Below are positions 23,279 to 32,133 of a stretch of 64,000 nt of DNA, piece after piece. The notes beneath the pieces are model-generated. The model did not search any database, was not told the origin of the DNA, and saw nothing but the letters and a program-made list of their open reading frames with translations. The stretch comes from JAGHKQ01 sp041920565 (GTDB lineage: Bacteria; Bacillota; Bacilli; Bacillales; Bacillaceae_G), in contig JBHGXS010000064.1 in NCBI GenBank assembly GCA_041920565.1, positions 1-64,000 on the forward strand, given 5' to 3'. Position 1 is the stretch's first letter, and every line of letters begins with the position of its first letter. The position numbers and the translations under genes were made by a program.

Positions 23279-24724
23279 TTATACAGATTTTTGTTTTATT
23301 GGAAGTTCAATATTTGAAGATTCCTCTGTTTCCGATTCAATTGTCCGCTTCATAATGATTGGATATAACAGTAAACCGAAAATAAACAAGCCAATTCCCA
23401 ATAAGAACGTCTTAAGGTCGGCAGTACCGGTTTTAATGACCCAAACAGAGTATGCGAGTGCTAATAATGTGATAATTCCGTCTAACTTTCGGGACCCTTT
23501 AATTACATCATATGTTTCACCGGTAATGATCAGCTTTAATTGATAAACAGCAGACACTAAATACGGAATCAAGTAAGCCAATGTTGCTACTACAATTGCA
23601 AAATCATAAGCTTGTGTTACAGTTCCTGAAACGGTAGAGAACAGGAAGATTTGTGTCATAATGTTTGTTAACGTTATAGAATTTATAGGACTTCCGTTTT
23701 TATTAGTTTTCGCAAAAAAGACAGGGAACAATCCATCTTTAGCTGCTTGATAAGGAACTTCTGCACTGACGACAATCCAGCCCACTGTTGAGCCTAATAA
23801 TGAAATTAATGCCAGCACTGCCATAATGGAAGCACCCTCATTGCCGATTGCGACAGCCAATGCATCTACTAACGGTTTTTGAGATTCCTTCAGCGTTTCT
23901 TGCGGCAATGCCCCCATAGTAAGAAGCGTAATCCCCACATAAATGACCATGGCTACTAATAATCCAAGTATGGTTGCTTTTTTTACATCACGTTGAGACT
24001 TTGCGCGATTGGACAACATCACAGCGGACTCAATTCCGATAAATGCCCAAAGAGTCGAGATAGCCGCAGCATTTACTTGGCTTCCTAAAGAAATCGGACT
24101 TCCGGACTCATCTGTAAATGTTTGTCCGTCACCAAGATTAGATGCATCAAAAATAAACAAAGTCACAATGATGAATAATGTAAAACCGATTACTTTTGTG
24201 ACAGTAGCCAGCAAGTTCATTTTTCCGGCGCTGTTCAAGCTTTGAGAAAGAATATATTGAATACCCCAAAGCATGCTCGTACAAACAAGGAATGTAATAA
24301 ATTTCCCAAGCTCTAATTGAAATGAGCCGATATCGAATAATACAGCTTTGCTTTGCATAATCGGTAAGAAAGTTGATAAATATCCGGCAAAGGAAATGAT
24401 GACAGAAGCGGTAGCTGCCCAGTTAGCGGCCCAATAGCCCCAAGCCATGCTGTAGCCGGCAACTTTGCCTGCTTTTGGAGAAGAGAACATGGCCTGCGCA
24501 TAGCTTTGCGGACCTGCTTTTAGTTCCGGTTTTCTTGTTGCCAAATTTCCAAATACAAGTGCAATCATAAATACTCCAATACCTGTAGCTGCCCAAGCAA
24601 GAGAAGAGCCGAGCGGACTGGCAGATTGAGCTAAGTTGGAAGGAAGCATAAATACGCCTCCGCCTACCATGTTACCTACTACGAATGCTGTTAAAATCCA
24701 TAATCCCCATTTCTTGTTTTCCAT
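23279..24724 (-). CDS. APC-family amino acid permease or antiporter (possibly histidine-linked)
   Basis: A 481-aa transporter with about 12-13 membrane segments. The N-terminal signature WILTAFVVGNMVGGGVFMLP (GxxxGxGxF type) and the IALVFGNLATRKPE region fit the basic amino acid/polyamine antiporter branch of the APC family (ArcD, AdiC, YvsH-like). The protein alone does not give the substrate. The leader holds a 14-residue peptide with three consecutive His codons and competing hairpins, so histidine (or its decarboxylation product) is a reasonable guess. AAAGGAG precedes ATG on the minus strand. No histidine decarboxylase is nearby in this window. Confidence 0.88.
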   Translation of the reverse strand: MENKKWGLWILTAFVVGNMVGGGVFMLPSNLAQSASPLGSSLAWAATGIGVFMIALVFGNLATRKPELKAGPQSYAQAMFSSPKAGKVAGYSMAWGYWAANWAATASVIISFAGYLSTFLPIMQSKAVLFDIGSFQLELGKFITFLVCTSMLWGIQYILSQSLNSAGKMNLLATVTKVIGFTLFIIVTLFIFDASNLGDGQTFTDESGSPISLGSQVNAAAISTLWAFIGIESAVMLSNRAKSQRDVKKATILGLLVAMVIYVGITLLTMGALPQETLKESQKPLVDALAVAIGNEGASIMAVLALISLLGSTVGWIVVSAEVPYQAAKDGLFPVFFAKTNKNGSPINSITLTNIMTQIFLFSTVSGTVTQAYDFAIVVATLAYLIPYLVSAVYQLKLIITGETYDVIKGSRKLDGIITLLALAYSVWVIKTGTADLKTFLLGIGLFIFGLLLYPIIMKRTIESETEESSNIELPIKQKSV

Positions 24725-24797
24725 TGGTTATTTCTCCTTTTCTGTAATGTTTTGAATTTGCAGCTATCATCTAACCCCCTGGCGCCGTACGAGAAAA

Positions 24798-24913
24798 ACA
24801 AAAAGAGCCATGCAGGTATATGAAAATACCTACATGGCTCTTGTAAAAGCAACGTAGGTACAACGGGAATAACCCTTGTACCTACGCGTAATTTTTCACG
24901 CAAGGTCCAAGGG
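24798..24913 (-). promoter_or_regulatory. Attenuator with mutually exclusive hairpins
   Basis: Read on the minus strand, hairpin A (24873-24913) begins right after the leader-peptide stop codon. Hairpin B (24853-24886) shares its 5' arm with the 3' arm of A. A long terminator follows (24803-24818 / 24827-24842; stem about 16 bp with one mismatch) with TTTTTGTTTTT. The 3' arm of B (ACCTAC) can also pair with the 5' arm of the terminator (GTAGGT). These alternatives allow translation of the leader to decide termination ahead of the permease. Confidence 0.72.
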
Positions 24914-24914
24914 T

Positions 24915-24959
24915 TTATGTATGATGATGTAATTGTGCAAATGTACTGAATGTAAACAT
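24915..24959 (-). CDS. Leader peptide with His codons
   Basis: A 14-codon frame, MFTFSTFAQLHHHT, with GGGAG 9 nt before ATG (minus strand). Codons 11-13 are CAT CAT CAT. The stop codon lies directly before hairpin A of the attenuator, the same layout as classical his and trp leader peptides. A ribosome stalling at His codons would cover the 5' arm of hairpin A. Too short to be found by size alone; supported by its ribosome binding site, codon run and position. Confidence 0.68.
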   Translation of the reverse strand: MFTFSTFAQLHHHT

Positions 24960-25222
24960 AGTCAATTACTCCCTTTTTTCCTTTTGATTTTGAATCAGTA
25001 TACTACATGTTTTCCGAAAGAAAAGAATAAAGTTTTATGGAAATAGTACTGATTCGTAAAAAATATAATTCTACGTATCATAATAGACGATAACAAAGTT
25101 TTTGTAAATGTTTAATTATGGAAAAATAATTATAAGTTTGTGTGCCAACTAGCAAAATTATGTAAAAGCAAGGAACGAAAAGAGAGGTAGAACACAATTT
25201 CGGTCTATCTCTTCCTTTTCAA

Positions 25223-26692
25223 TTACTGCTTTATCATTTTAGATACAGTTTCCCGTACATGTTGGATTTGCGCCATTTTGTTGTCCCAGCAGGCTTGACT
25301 TAAATCTACCGGATACTCTTCCGGATTCATAGTGCGCTTATATTCTTCCCATAATAATTGTAAATTTTCTTGAGTAAAGGTTTGAATCTCCTGTGCGGAA
25401 GGAAGATTGTATACAAGCTTACCATTAACGAAGATATCCTTATGCAGCTCGCGGGCTTCAAAATTTGTAACAAATTTGCTTATAAACGTATGAACCGGAT
25501 GAAACATTTTAAGACGCTCTTCTTTTTCTGGATGTTCCGTTTCTAACGCAACATAATCCCCTTCTGAATGACGATTCACAAGATTGATAATACGGTATAC
25601 TTTCTTTAAACCAGGTGTAGTAATTTTTTCCGGATTTGAAGAAAGCTTTATAGTATCAACCATATTTCCGTTTTCGTCCTCGATAGACACCAGTTTATAT
25701 ACAGCTCCGAGTGCAGGCTGGTCGTATGCGGTAATGAGTTTTGTGCCGACGCCCCATACATCAATTTTGGCTCCTTGTGTTTTCAAGTTCATGATGGTAT
25801 ATTCATCAAGATCGCTTGAAGCAATAATTTTTGTATCTGTAAAGCCCGCTGCATCAAGCATTTTTCGAGCTTCTTTAGAAAGATACGCCATATCCCCGCT
25901 GTCTAAGCGGATACCTGCAAAATGAATTTTATCTCCCAGTTCTTTTGCAACACGGATGGCTGTTGGAACACCGGATTTTAACGTGTCATAGGTATCAACC
26001 AAGAATACACAATTTTTATGCCGGCTTGCGTATTTTTTAAAGGCAGTGTATTCATCCCGATAAGTTTGTACAAGAGCGTGTGCGTGCGTGCCGGTAACAG
26101 GAATGCCAAATTTTTTACCTGCCCGAACATTGCTCGTTGCTTGAAATCCGCCAATAAAAGCTGCTCTTGCTCCCCAAAGGGCCGCATCAAATTCATGTGC
26201 GCGCCGCGTTCCGAATTCCATAAGAACTTCGGCGCCTACGACATGCTTTATACGAGCTGCCTTTGTTGCAATCAAAGTTTGATAATTGACTATGTTTAAA
26301 AGAGCAGTTTCAATTAATTGAGCTTCTCCTAAAGGAGCATCTATGCGGAGAATAGGCTGATTTCCAAATGCCAATTCGCCTTCTTGCATAGCGCGAACGC
26401 TTCCTGTAAAACGCAGCTCCCGCAAGTAAGAAAGGAAATCCTCTTGATATCCAAGCTCTTCACGTAAATAAATAATATCATTTTCTGTAAATTGAAAATT
26501 TTTCAGATAGTCTACAATTTTTTCTAATCCTGCAAAAACCGCATATCCGTTTCCAAAGGGAATTTTACGAAAGTATAATTCAAAAACAGCTCGCCGGTTA
26601 TGGATGTTGTCTTCCCAATATGTTTCTGCCATATTGATTTGATATAAGTCCGTGTGCAAAGCATATCCATCATCTTCATATCTGTTCATCAT
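25223..26692 (-). CDS. pncB: Nicotinate phosphoribosyltransferase
   Basis: Makes nicotinate mononucleotide from nicotinate and PRPP with ATP hydrolysis, the salvage entry to NAD. The 489-aa protein begins YALHTDLYQINMAETYW, the family start. It contains EFGTRRAHEFDAALWGARAA, GTHAHALVQTY (with the His that is phosphorylated in the family), FAGIRLDSGDMAYLS and SSDLDEY. GGGAGG lies 7 nt before ATG on the minus strand. It stands alone between the permease and the LCP gene. Confidence 0.96.
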   Translation of the reverse strand: MMNRYEDDGYALHTDLYQINMAETYWEDNIHNRRAVFELYFRKIPFGNGYAVFAGLEKIVDYLKNFQFTENDIIYLREELGYQEDFLSYLRELRFTGSVRAMQEGELAFGNQPILRIDAPLGEAQLIETALLNIVNYQTLIATKAARIKHVVGAEVLMEFGTRRAHEFDAALWGARAAFIGGFQATSNVRAGKKFGIPVTGTHAHALVQTYRDEYTAFKKYASRHKNCVFLVDTYDTLKSGVPTAIRVAKELGDKIHFAGIRLDSGDMAYLSKEARKMLDAAGFTDTKIIASSDLDEYTIMNLKTQGAKIDVWGVGTKLITAYDQPALGAVYKLVSIEDENGNMVDTIKLSSNPEKITTPGLKKVYRIINLVNRHSEGDYVALETEHPEKEERLKMFHPVHTFISKFVTNFEARELHKDIFVNGKLVYNLPSAQEIQTFTQENLQLLWEEYKRTMNPEEYPVDLSQACWDNKMAQIQHVRETVSKMIKQ

Positions 26693-26813
26693 TTGTATGC
26701 CTCCCGGTTCAATCCATCAGAAATATTGTCTACATTCTACCAAGAACTATGCAGCTTGCCAATGAAAGCGCTGTTGTTTTGTTGCACCAGTGTCTTTTTC
26801 AAAAGTGATAAAT

Positions 26814-26847
26814 AAAGGAGCAAATGAATTGACTCATTTGCTCCTTT
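26814..26847 (-). terminator. Terminator after the LCP gene
   Basis: Perfect 14-bp stem (AAAGGAGCAAATGA / TCATTTGCTCCTTT) with a T-rich tail on the minus strand. It serves the LCP gene ending at 26867. Confidence 0.9.
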
Positions 26848-26866
26848 GGTTGCTTTTAAAAGATGA

Positions 26867-27892
26867 TTAGTTTTCTTCATCTATATCTTCATTCGAATCC
26901 GTTTCAGATTGCAATCCGAGGTGCTGTTTCAAAGTGTCCTGAATGTCTTTGACGCTTTTTTTATCAGGCTCTGCATAATAAGCATTATTAATATATTTAT
27001 CGGTGCATTGAATTTGCAGCTTTTCCATGTTTAATTGTGCTCCCAGCATTGTTTTTACAACACCGATCATATCATCAAAAGTCAAGTTGGTCTTCATGTC
27101 ACTTCCGGCCGCCTCGATTAAATCCGCCATTTTGGTAACGGAATTAAGGGAAAGAGCTTTCTTTGCGACTGCTTCAATGATGAGCTGCTGACGTTTTCCG
27201 CGCATAAAATCGTTATCAATATGACGTGCTCTTGCCAAGACGAGTGCCTGTTCTCCGTTCAACTTGTGATAGCCCTTTTCCACTTTAACAAAACCATTTT
27301 TTTTACTGTTAAAATCAGTAACGGAAATAGGGACATCCATCTCAATTCCTCCTAAAGTATCAATAATTTTCACGAAGGAATCAAAGTTGAATTTTACGTA
27401 ATAATCAACTGGTACATCTAAAAAGTTTTCTACGGTTTGAATTGTACTGTTTGCACCGCCGTATGCATAAGCGTGGGTGATTTTTCCTTTTCGTTTTTTG
27501 CTCGGAATGTATACTAGCGTATCACGCGGAATACTTACAAGTTTAATGGATTTGTCGTCTTTATTTATCGTAGCTAAAAGCAACGCATCAGTTCGGAAAG
27601 CATCCCCAAACTCTTTTTTATCCGCTTTCCGCTGCTTACTTTCATCTACACCCATAATTAAAATAGAAATATTATCTTCTAACGGCTTTACGGCTTCTAG
27701 ACGTTTATCGGATTTTTTACCGCGATCTAAGCCATTGTAGGCTGCCTGAGCAACCTTTTCGGCTTTTTTATATAAATACGCTGCATAGGACGCTCCCCCG
27801 AGGATGAGACAGAGAAGAGGAAGGATTAAGAATGCAGCGATTCTTCTTCTTCGTTTTTTACGGCCAATATCATAGCGTAAATTGTAGGACAT
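26867..27892 (-). CDS. LytR-CpsA-Psr family cell wall ligase
   Basis: LCP enzymes attach teichoic acids or other glycopolymers to peptidoglycan from lipid-linked precursors. The 341-aa protein has a basic N-terminus (GRKKRRRR), one membrane helix (about residues 18-42), and an external LCP domain. LIMGVDESKQRK, FRTDALLLATIN and LVSIPRDTLVYIP are followed by GGIEMDVP, LNGEQALVLARARHIDNDFMRGKRQQ, which carries the usual Arg-rich catalytic region. An acidic tail ends the protein. AGGAGG precedes ATG on the minus strand. It lies just after a VanW protein gene, another cell-wall-related product. Confidence 0.93.
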   Translation of the reverse strand: MSYNLRYDIGRKKRRRRIAAFLILPLLCLILGGASYAAYLYKKAEKVAQAAYNGLDRGKKSDKRLEAVKPLEDNISILIMGVDESKQRKADKKEFGDAFRTDALLLATINKDDKSIKLVSIPRDTLVYIPSKKRKGKITHAYAYGGANSTIQTVENFLDVPVDYYVKFNFDSFVKIIDTLGGIEMDVPISVTDFNSKKNGFVKVEKGYHKLNGEQALVLARARHIDNDFMRGKRQQLIIEAVAKKALSLNSVTKMADLIEAAGSDMKTNLTFDDMIGVVKTMLGAQLNMEKLQIQCTDKYINNAYYAEPDKKSVKDIQDTLKQHLGLQSETDSNEDIDEEN

Positions 27893-28036
27893 CGATAATC
27901 CTCCTTATACTATTCTTATACATCATCTATATTTACATAAAATGCGCTTCCTGTCATTTAATTTTTGTATATTGTAACTATTTGTAACTAAATAGAGAAA
28001 ATTACGGCTATTTTGAGTTTTTCTGCTTACAAGAAC

Positions 28037-28075
28037 AAAATCCCCTTCAGGAAATCGATTCTTGAAGGGGATTTT
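28037..28075 (-). terminator. Terminator after the VanW gene
   Basis: Perfect 13-bp stem AAAATCCCCTTCA / TGAAGGGGATTTT immediately after the stop codon (minus strand). Confidence 0.92.
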
Positions 28076-28076
28076 G

Positions 28077-29333
28077 TTAAGCATGCTTTTTATACGTACT
28101 TTTCGCGACACGGCCGCTGGCAATAACTTTTCCATTTTTTGTTACAGTTTTGTATGTGCTGACCACGATTTTTTCGTTTGATTCTTGCTCTACTTTTGTA
28201 GTTAGATTGGCATGTTTTCCGTTATCTGTACCAAATACACGTATGACAAGTTCGTTATTTTCAATAAAAGATTGGATATATAAGTAGTGGTCTGTGGTAT
28301 TTTTAAATTGGAAATCCGGACCGCTGTCAGCGACTGTCGCATCCAAACCGAGCGGAACATAACCGACAGGGAAGGAGTGGTTGCTTCGCTGCACAATGGA
28401 TAAATCTTTACGCAATACAGCGTTGTATAAGGTGCTGCTTACTTGACATACACCACCGCCGGCGTTTTGGCTGATTTCTCCATTCAGATAAACAGCTGCA
28501 ACTTTATATCCGTTTGCTGCATTTGTTTTTCCAACCTTCCTGTTAAAGCTGAATACATCCCCTGGTGCCACAAGTGCTCCATCCAGTCTTTGTGCCGCTT
28601 TTTGAATGTTATAAATTTGATTTTCGTTCCGTTTTGCAAGAGAAGTGCGCTCTTCTACGATAACCTGGGTAAGACCCATATTTTGAATGTCTTCCGTTGT
28701 TTTTTCAGGACGAACTTCCTTTACCGGAACTTGAATTTCTTGTTTTTTCTCTGTGATGGCTTGAGTTGCCAATAATTTCAATTGATCTTTATCCACCGCT
28801 TCTCCATTTTTGCTTGGAGAAATGTTGATGCTTGTCCCTACAATGCTGAACGATGCATTTTTTGGCTCAACTAAGTTTTGATTATACTTATCTTTCATGA
28901 ATGCATCATATTTCGCTTGGTTTAAGTATGGCTCAAGCTTGAAATCACGCTGCAGCTTTCCTTCTTGTGCTTCTTTTCGCAATTTGTAGCGTTCAGAAAT
29001 AGTGCCCTCTTGTTGTTTAAAAATTTGCTCTGCAACATCGGTTCCTCTATACTCTACTCCAAGCTGCTCCCATGTGAAAGTCTCGCTTTGATTGCCTAGA
29101 CGCAGAACAACAGTTTGTTGATTCAGTTGGTTAATTTTTTGTTGCACAATTTCGCTTACTTGTTGTTTTGTCTTCCCATCTAACGAAGTACCATCAAAGG
29201 TTGTATGGCCTAATACATATGTATCTAATTGTTTGTTTAACTTTGTTGTATAGTGGTATGCACCACCAGCGGCGATACCGCCTCCGACACCAACAACAAG
29301 CAAGCCGCCAATAATCCAATTTCGCAGCTTCAT
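28077..29333 (-). CDS. VanW family, YoaR-like surface protein
   Basis: A 418-aa protein with an N-terminal membrane helix (about residues 6-28) and a peptidoglycan-binding-like middle (about 40-200). The VanW domain (about 235-365) has FSFNRKVGKTNAANGYK, GGGVCQVSSTLYNAVL, and SFPVGYVPLGLDATVA. The C-terminus forms a small beta-rich tail that may be G5-like. VanW proteins occur in some vancomycin resistance clusters, but their activity is not settled. No other van genes are present. It is probably a cell envelope protein related to B. subtilis YoaR. Adjacent LCP supports a wall role. Confidence 0.9.
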   Translation of the reverse strand: MKLRNWIIGGLLVVGVGGGIAAGGAYHYTTKLNKQLDTYVLGHTTFDGTSLDGKTKQQVSEIVQQKINQLNQQTVVLRLGNQSETFTWEQLGVEYRGTDVAEQIFKQQEGTISERYKLRKEAQEGKLQRDFKLEPYLNQAKYDAFMKDKYNQNLVEPKNASFSIVGTSINISPSKNGEAVDKDQLKLLATQAITEKKQEIQVPVKEVRPEKTTEDIQNMGLTQVIVEERTSLAKRNENQIYNIQKAAQRLDGALVAPGDVFSFNRKVGKTNAANGYKVAAVYLNGEISQNAGGGVCQVSSTLYNAVLRKDLSIVQRSNHSFPVGYVPLGLDATVADSGPDFQFKNTTDHYLYIQSFIENNELVIRVFGTDNGKHANLTTKVEQESNEKIVVSTYKTVTKNGKVIASGRVAKSTYKKHA

Positions 29334-29538
29334 TTTTTTCCCCCCGGTTCTTCTTATTGAAGAAGTTCATTAATTTATCACTAGTATACTACTAATTTGT
29401 CATTCTTGTAACAAAAAGTTAAAATTTGTTACCATTTGTAATATTTTTGTTATATTAGTATAAAAAGATATATAATATTCCATTTAATAGAAAAATGTAG
29501 CTCAACGGGTTATAAGGTAATTCCTTCTTATTTTGAGA

Positions 29539-29566
29539 AAAAGGCACCTTAAAAAAGGTGCCTTTT
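29539..29566 (-). terminator. Terminator after the rRNA methyltransferase gene
   Basis: Perfect 12-bp stem AAAAGGCACCTT / AAGGTGCCTTTT. On the minus strand it closes the methyltransferase transcript. The A/T-rich flanks would let it work in either direction. Confidence 0.8.
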
Positions 29567-29617
29567 ATGATGTCCAGCATTTCCACCCCTAAGCGCAAGT
29601 GAAGATGCTTTTCTTAA

Positions 29618-30811
29618 TTAGCGGCGAGAATGAACTTCGTAAATAGCAAACTTTAGATAATCTCCTTCATCGGAAGCAAGGAGTTTCGGATGGTCATATC
29701 CCGCGCCGCTCCAGTGAATTTGACGCAAAATCTTCTTTGCATCAAAAGCGGCTTGTTCCACCATTTTTTGGAACATATCCGCATGTACATGGTATGAACA
29801 GCTTGCTGTGACAAAGAAGCCGCCGTCCTTTACAAGCTTTAATCCGTTTAAGTTTATATCTTTATAGCCGCCCAGTGCTTTTTTCACGGCGTGTGCTGAT
29901 TTGGCGAATGCAGGTGGGTCAACAATAACGACATCCCACAATTTTTCCTGTTCTACTGATTGACGCAAATAGTCAAACGCATTAGCGACAACAAAGTCCA
30001 CGTTATTAAATCCGTTTAATTGTGCGTTTCGTTTTGCTGTTTCAATTGCATGCTCTGAAATGTCCACAGCTGTAACGTGTTTTGCACCGTAATGACAAGC
30101 GTTCAACATAAAAGAACCCGTATGTGTAAAGCAATCCAAAACAGTGGTGTCCTTATCAATGAGAGGTTTGATTGCCGCGCGATTTTGGCGCTGATCAAAG
30201 AAAAATCCGGTTTTTTGCCCATTTTCAATATCGACAACATATTTTACACCGTTTTCTTCAATCTCTACATCCGTGGAACATTTGCCGTACCAAAATCCTT
30301 TTTCCTGTGAAAGGCCTTCAAGTTCTCGAACGTACACATCATTTCGTAAATATACAGCTTTTGGCTGGAAGACTTCTAACAGCCCTTTCAATATCCATTC
30401 TTTTCGTTTTTCCATACCAAGGGAAAGGATTTGCACAACTAATACATCCTCATATTTATCGACGATAAGGCCGGGTAAGAAGTCAGATTCTCCATAGACT
30501 GCACGGCAAGAACGTACGCCCGGAAGAAAACGTTGGCGATATTCCCATGCTCTTCGAATTTTTTCAACGAAAAAATCTTCATTTAATTCTTCATTTGGAT
30601 TTTGTGTCAGCACACGGACGATCATTTGTGATTTCGGATTTATGTATCCTTTAGCCAGGAAGAAGTTCTGATGATTATATACCTCAACAAAATCGCCCGG
30701 TTCAAATTCTCCTTCAATGCGATTCACTTCGCTTTGAAACACCCAAGGATGACCTTGCTCTAAACGCTTTCGGCGATTTCGTTCTAAAAATACTTTTGCC
30801 ACGATTTTCAC
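29618..30811 (-). CDS. Class I rRNA (cytosine-C5) methyltransferase, RlmI-like
   Basis: A 397-aa protein with an N-terminal PUA domain (about residues 1-75, GHPWVFQSEVNRIEGEFEPGD), a linker domain, and a Rossmann-type methyltransferase domain. SAM-binding residues lie around VLDCFTHTGSFML and VTAVDISEHA. The NPPA-like motif is VDPPAFAKS. The Cys of TASCSYHV is the expected catalytic nucleophile for C5 methylation. The arrangement is that of RlmI/YccW and B. subtilis YwbD, which modify 23S rRNA. It is a single gene on the minus strand. Confidence 0.92.
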   Translation of the reverse strand: MKIVAKVFLERNRRKRLEQGHPWVFQSEVNRIEGEFEPGDFVEVYNHQNFFLAKGYINPKSQMIVRVLTQNPNEELNEDFFVEKIRRAWEYRQRFLPGVRSCRAVYGESDFLPGLIVDKYEDVLVVQILSLGMEKRKEWILKGLLEVFQPKAVYLRNDVYVRELEGLSQEKGFWYGKCSTDVEIEENGVKYVVDIENGQKTGFFFDQRQNRAAIKPLIDKDTTVLDCFTHTGSFMLNACHYGAKHVTAVDISEHAIETAKRNAQLNGFNNVDFVVANAFDYLRQSVEQEKLWDVVIVDPPAFAKSAHAVKKALGGYKDINLNGLKLVKDGGFFVTASCSYHVHADMFQKMVEQAAFDAKKILRQIHWSGAGYDHPKLLASDEGDYLKFAIYEVHSRR

Positions 30812-31031
30812 TCCATTATTATAGTTTGCCTATCCATTCTACAGAATACAAAGAGAATAAGCCAATATAAATATACCTTAGGTATTTATATTATCCAAAC
30901 TTTTATAGAGTTAAAAGCAGAATTACGTCTATGACATCTTTATGAACTCTTCTTTACCTGTTTTACTTCTTATTATGAAAACGTCTGAAATTCAAAGTAA
31001 AGGGATTGACCATTATGATTCATGAAAAAAA

Positions 31032-31225
31032 GGATATTTGGAGCAAAAAACAGGACTTCCGGTCAGTGCAGAAAATGATGTGAATTGTGTAGCGTTAGCG
31101 GAAAAGTGGAAAGGGAATGCTCAAAACGAGGATCATTTTTTATGTATGACTATCGGTACGGGGGGGTGGCGCTTGCTTTTTAAACGGTCAATTATACCGA
31201 GGTGCTTCCTTTTGTTTTGTGTCTG
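31032..31225 (+). pseudogene. Remnant of a ROK-family sugar kinase
   Basis: The frame reads GYLEQKTGLPVSAENDVNC, then ALAEKWKGNA...HFLCMTIGTG, the middle of a ROK kinase (ENDVNC substrate site and the IGTGIGGA ATP loop). At a run of seven G (around 31158-31164) the frame shifts. The expected GGALLLNGQLYRGA continues in another frame and then stops making sense. There is no 5' part or ribosome binding site, and no 3' half. It is a truncated, frameshifted leftover in a 520-bp gap. Confidence 0.8.
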
Positions 31226-31300
31226 TTATCCATATTACCCCCTGTAAAAAATTCAACTCTTTAACCTTCTTTGTAAACGTTTCATTTTCCTTCTAAATAA

Positions 31301-31329
31301 AAAGAACCCTTGCCTGAAGCAAGAGCCTG
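31301..31329 (-). terminator. Terminator of the ABC-2 exporter operon
   Basis: Stem CCCTTGC / GCAAGAG (31307-31313 / 31319-31325, one G-U pair) followed by TTCTTTTTATTT on the minus strand. Confidence 0.7.
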
Positions 31330-31331
31330 AT

Positions 31332-32129
31332 TTAACTGCCTGTACTTGCAAATGCTTTTAAGCCTCGCTGCCAAAATGCATAGGCGAGCACGCAAGAAAG
31401 AAGTGCCACCAATGGTGTAAAATAGGCGATAGTTTTGTATCCGCCGTCAAAAAAGGCGGATGCAGGATAGAAAGCGGTAAAGCCGTACGGAATGATAAAG
31501 GTTAATACAAACAGGATAAATTTATTATAAATTGTCATCGGATAACGGGCGAAATCAGCCAAGTTAAATACGGCAAATACAACCGGCAAACTATCCGTCA
31601 TCCAAAATGAAAAGGTAATGAAAAAGAGATTGATAGCCACAAAAATAAAACCGCTGGATAGAATCATGACAATCAACAATAAAACGTCCCATGCATCGAA
31701 AGTAATATCAAGATGGCTGATAGACGTATACAATACAATGCCTCCAATTAATAGCTGGCCGATGCCGTCTTGCTGTACTCGTTCCGCTATCACTTGAAAG
31801 AGGGGATTTATGGGGCGAATTAAAAGTCGATCCAGATTTCCGCTCCTGACATATTGCCATCCGAGAGTCCACAAATTATCAAAGAAGATATGATGAATGG
31901 AACGTCCCATAAACGCAATCCCGTAAATTAAAAGAATTTCATAGAAGCTCCAGCCTTTTAACGTTTCAATATGATCAAATACTACTTTAATGAAAAAGAT
32001 AGCGGCAAATTGCTGAAGGAAGACAGAGGCTATTCCGATAAGAAAGTCTACTCGATATTCCATCATCACTTTTACATGCTGTTTAAAATAAATCCAGTAA
32101 AGAAAGCTGTACCGCTTGAATGTTCTCAT
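31332..32129 (-). CDS. ABC-2 type exporter permease (second subunit)
   Basis: A 265-aa integral membrane protein with six hydrophobic segments of the ABC2_membrane_6 (DUF990) type. FFIKVVFDHI, a QYVRSGNLDRLLIRPINPLFQ amphipathic loop and FIIPYGFTAFYP near the C-terminus are typical. ATG 32129 is preceded by GGGGGTG; a longer frame (to 32168) overlaps the upstream permease gene. It follows the first permease by 4 nt and the two would form a heterodimer. The exported substrate is unknown. Confidence 0.85.
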   Translation of the reverse strand: MRTFKRYSFLYWIYFKQHVKVMMEYRVDFLIGIASVFLQQFAAIFFIKVVFDHIETLKGWSFYEILLIYGIAFMGRSIHHIFFDNLWTLGWQYVRSGNLDRLLIRPINPLFQVIAERVQQDGIGQLLIGGIVLYTSISHLDITFDAWDVLLLIVMILSSGFIFVAINLFFITFSFWMTDSLPVVFAVFNLADFARYPMTIYNKFILFVLTFIIPYGFTAFYPASAFFDGGYKTIAYFTPLVALLSCVLAYAFWQRGLKAFASTGS

Positions 32130-32133
32130 ATGT

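Noticed and set aside
31270..31286. cre-like TTGTAAACGTTTCAT
   Set aside because: One mismatch to the consensus (the conserved C near the 3' end), and no promoter or gene it would control; probably chance or a relic of the ROK gene region.
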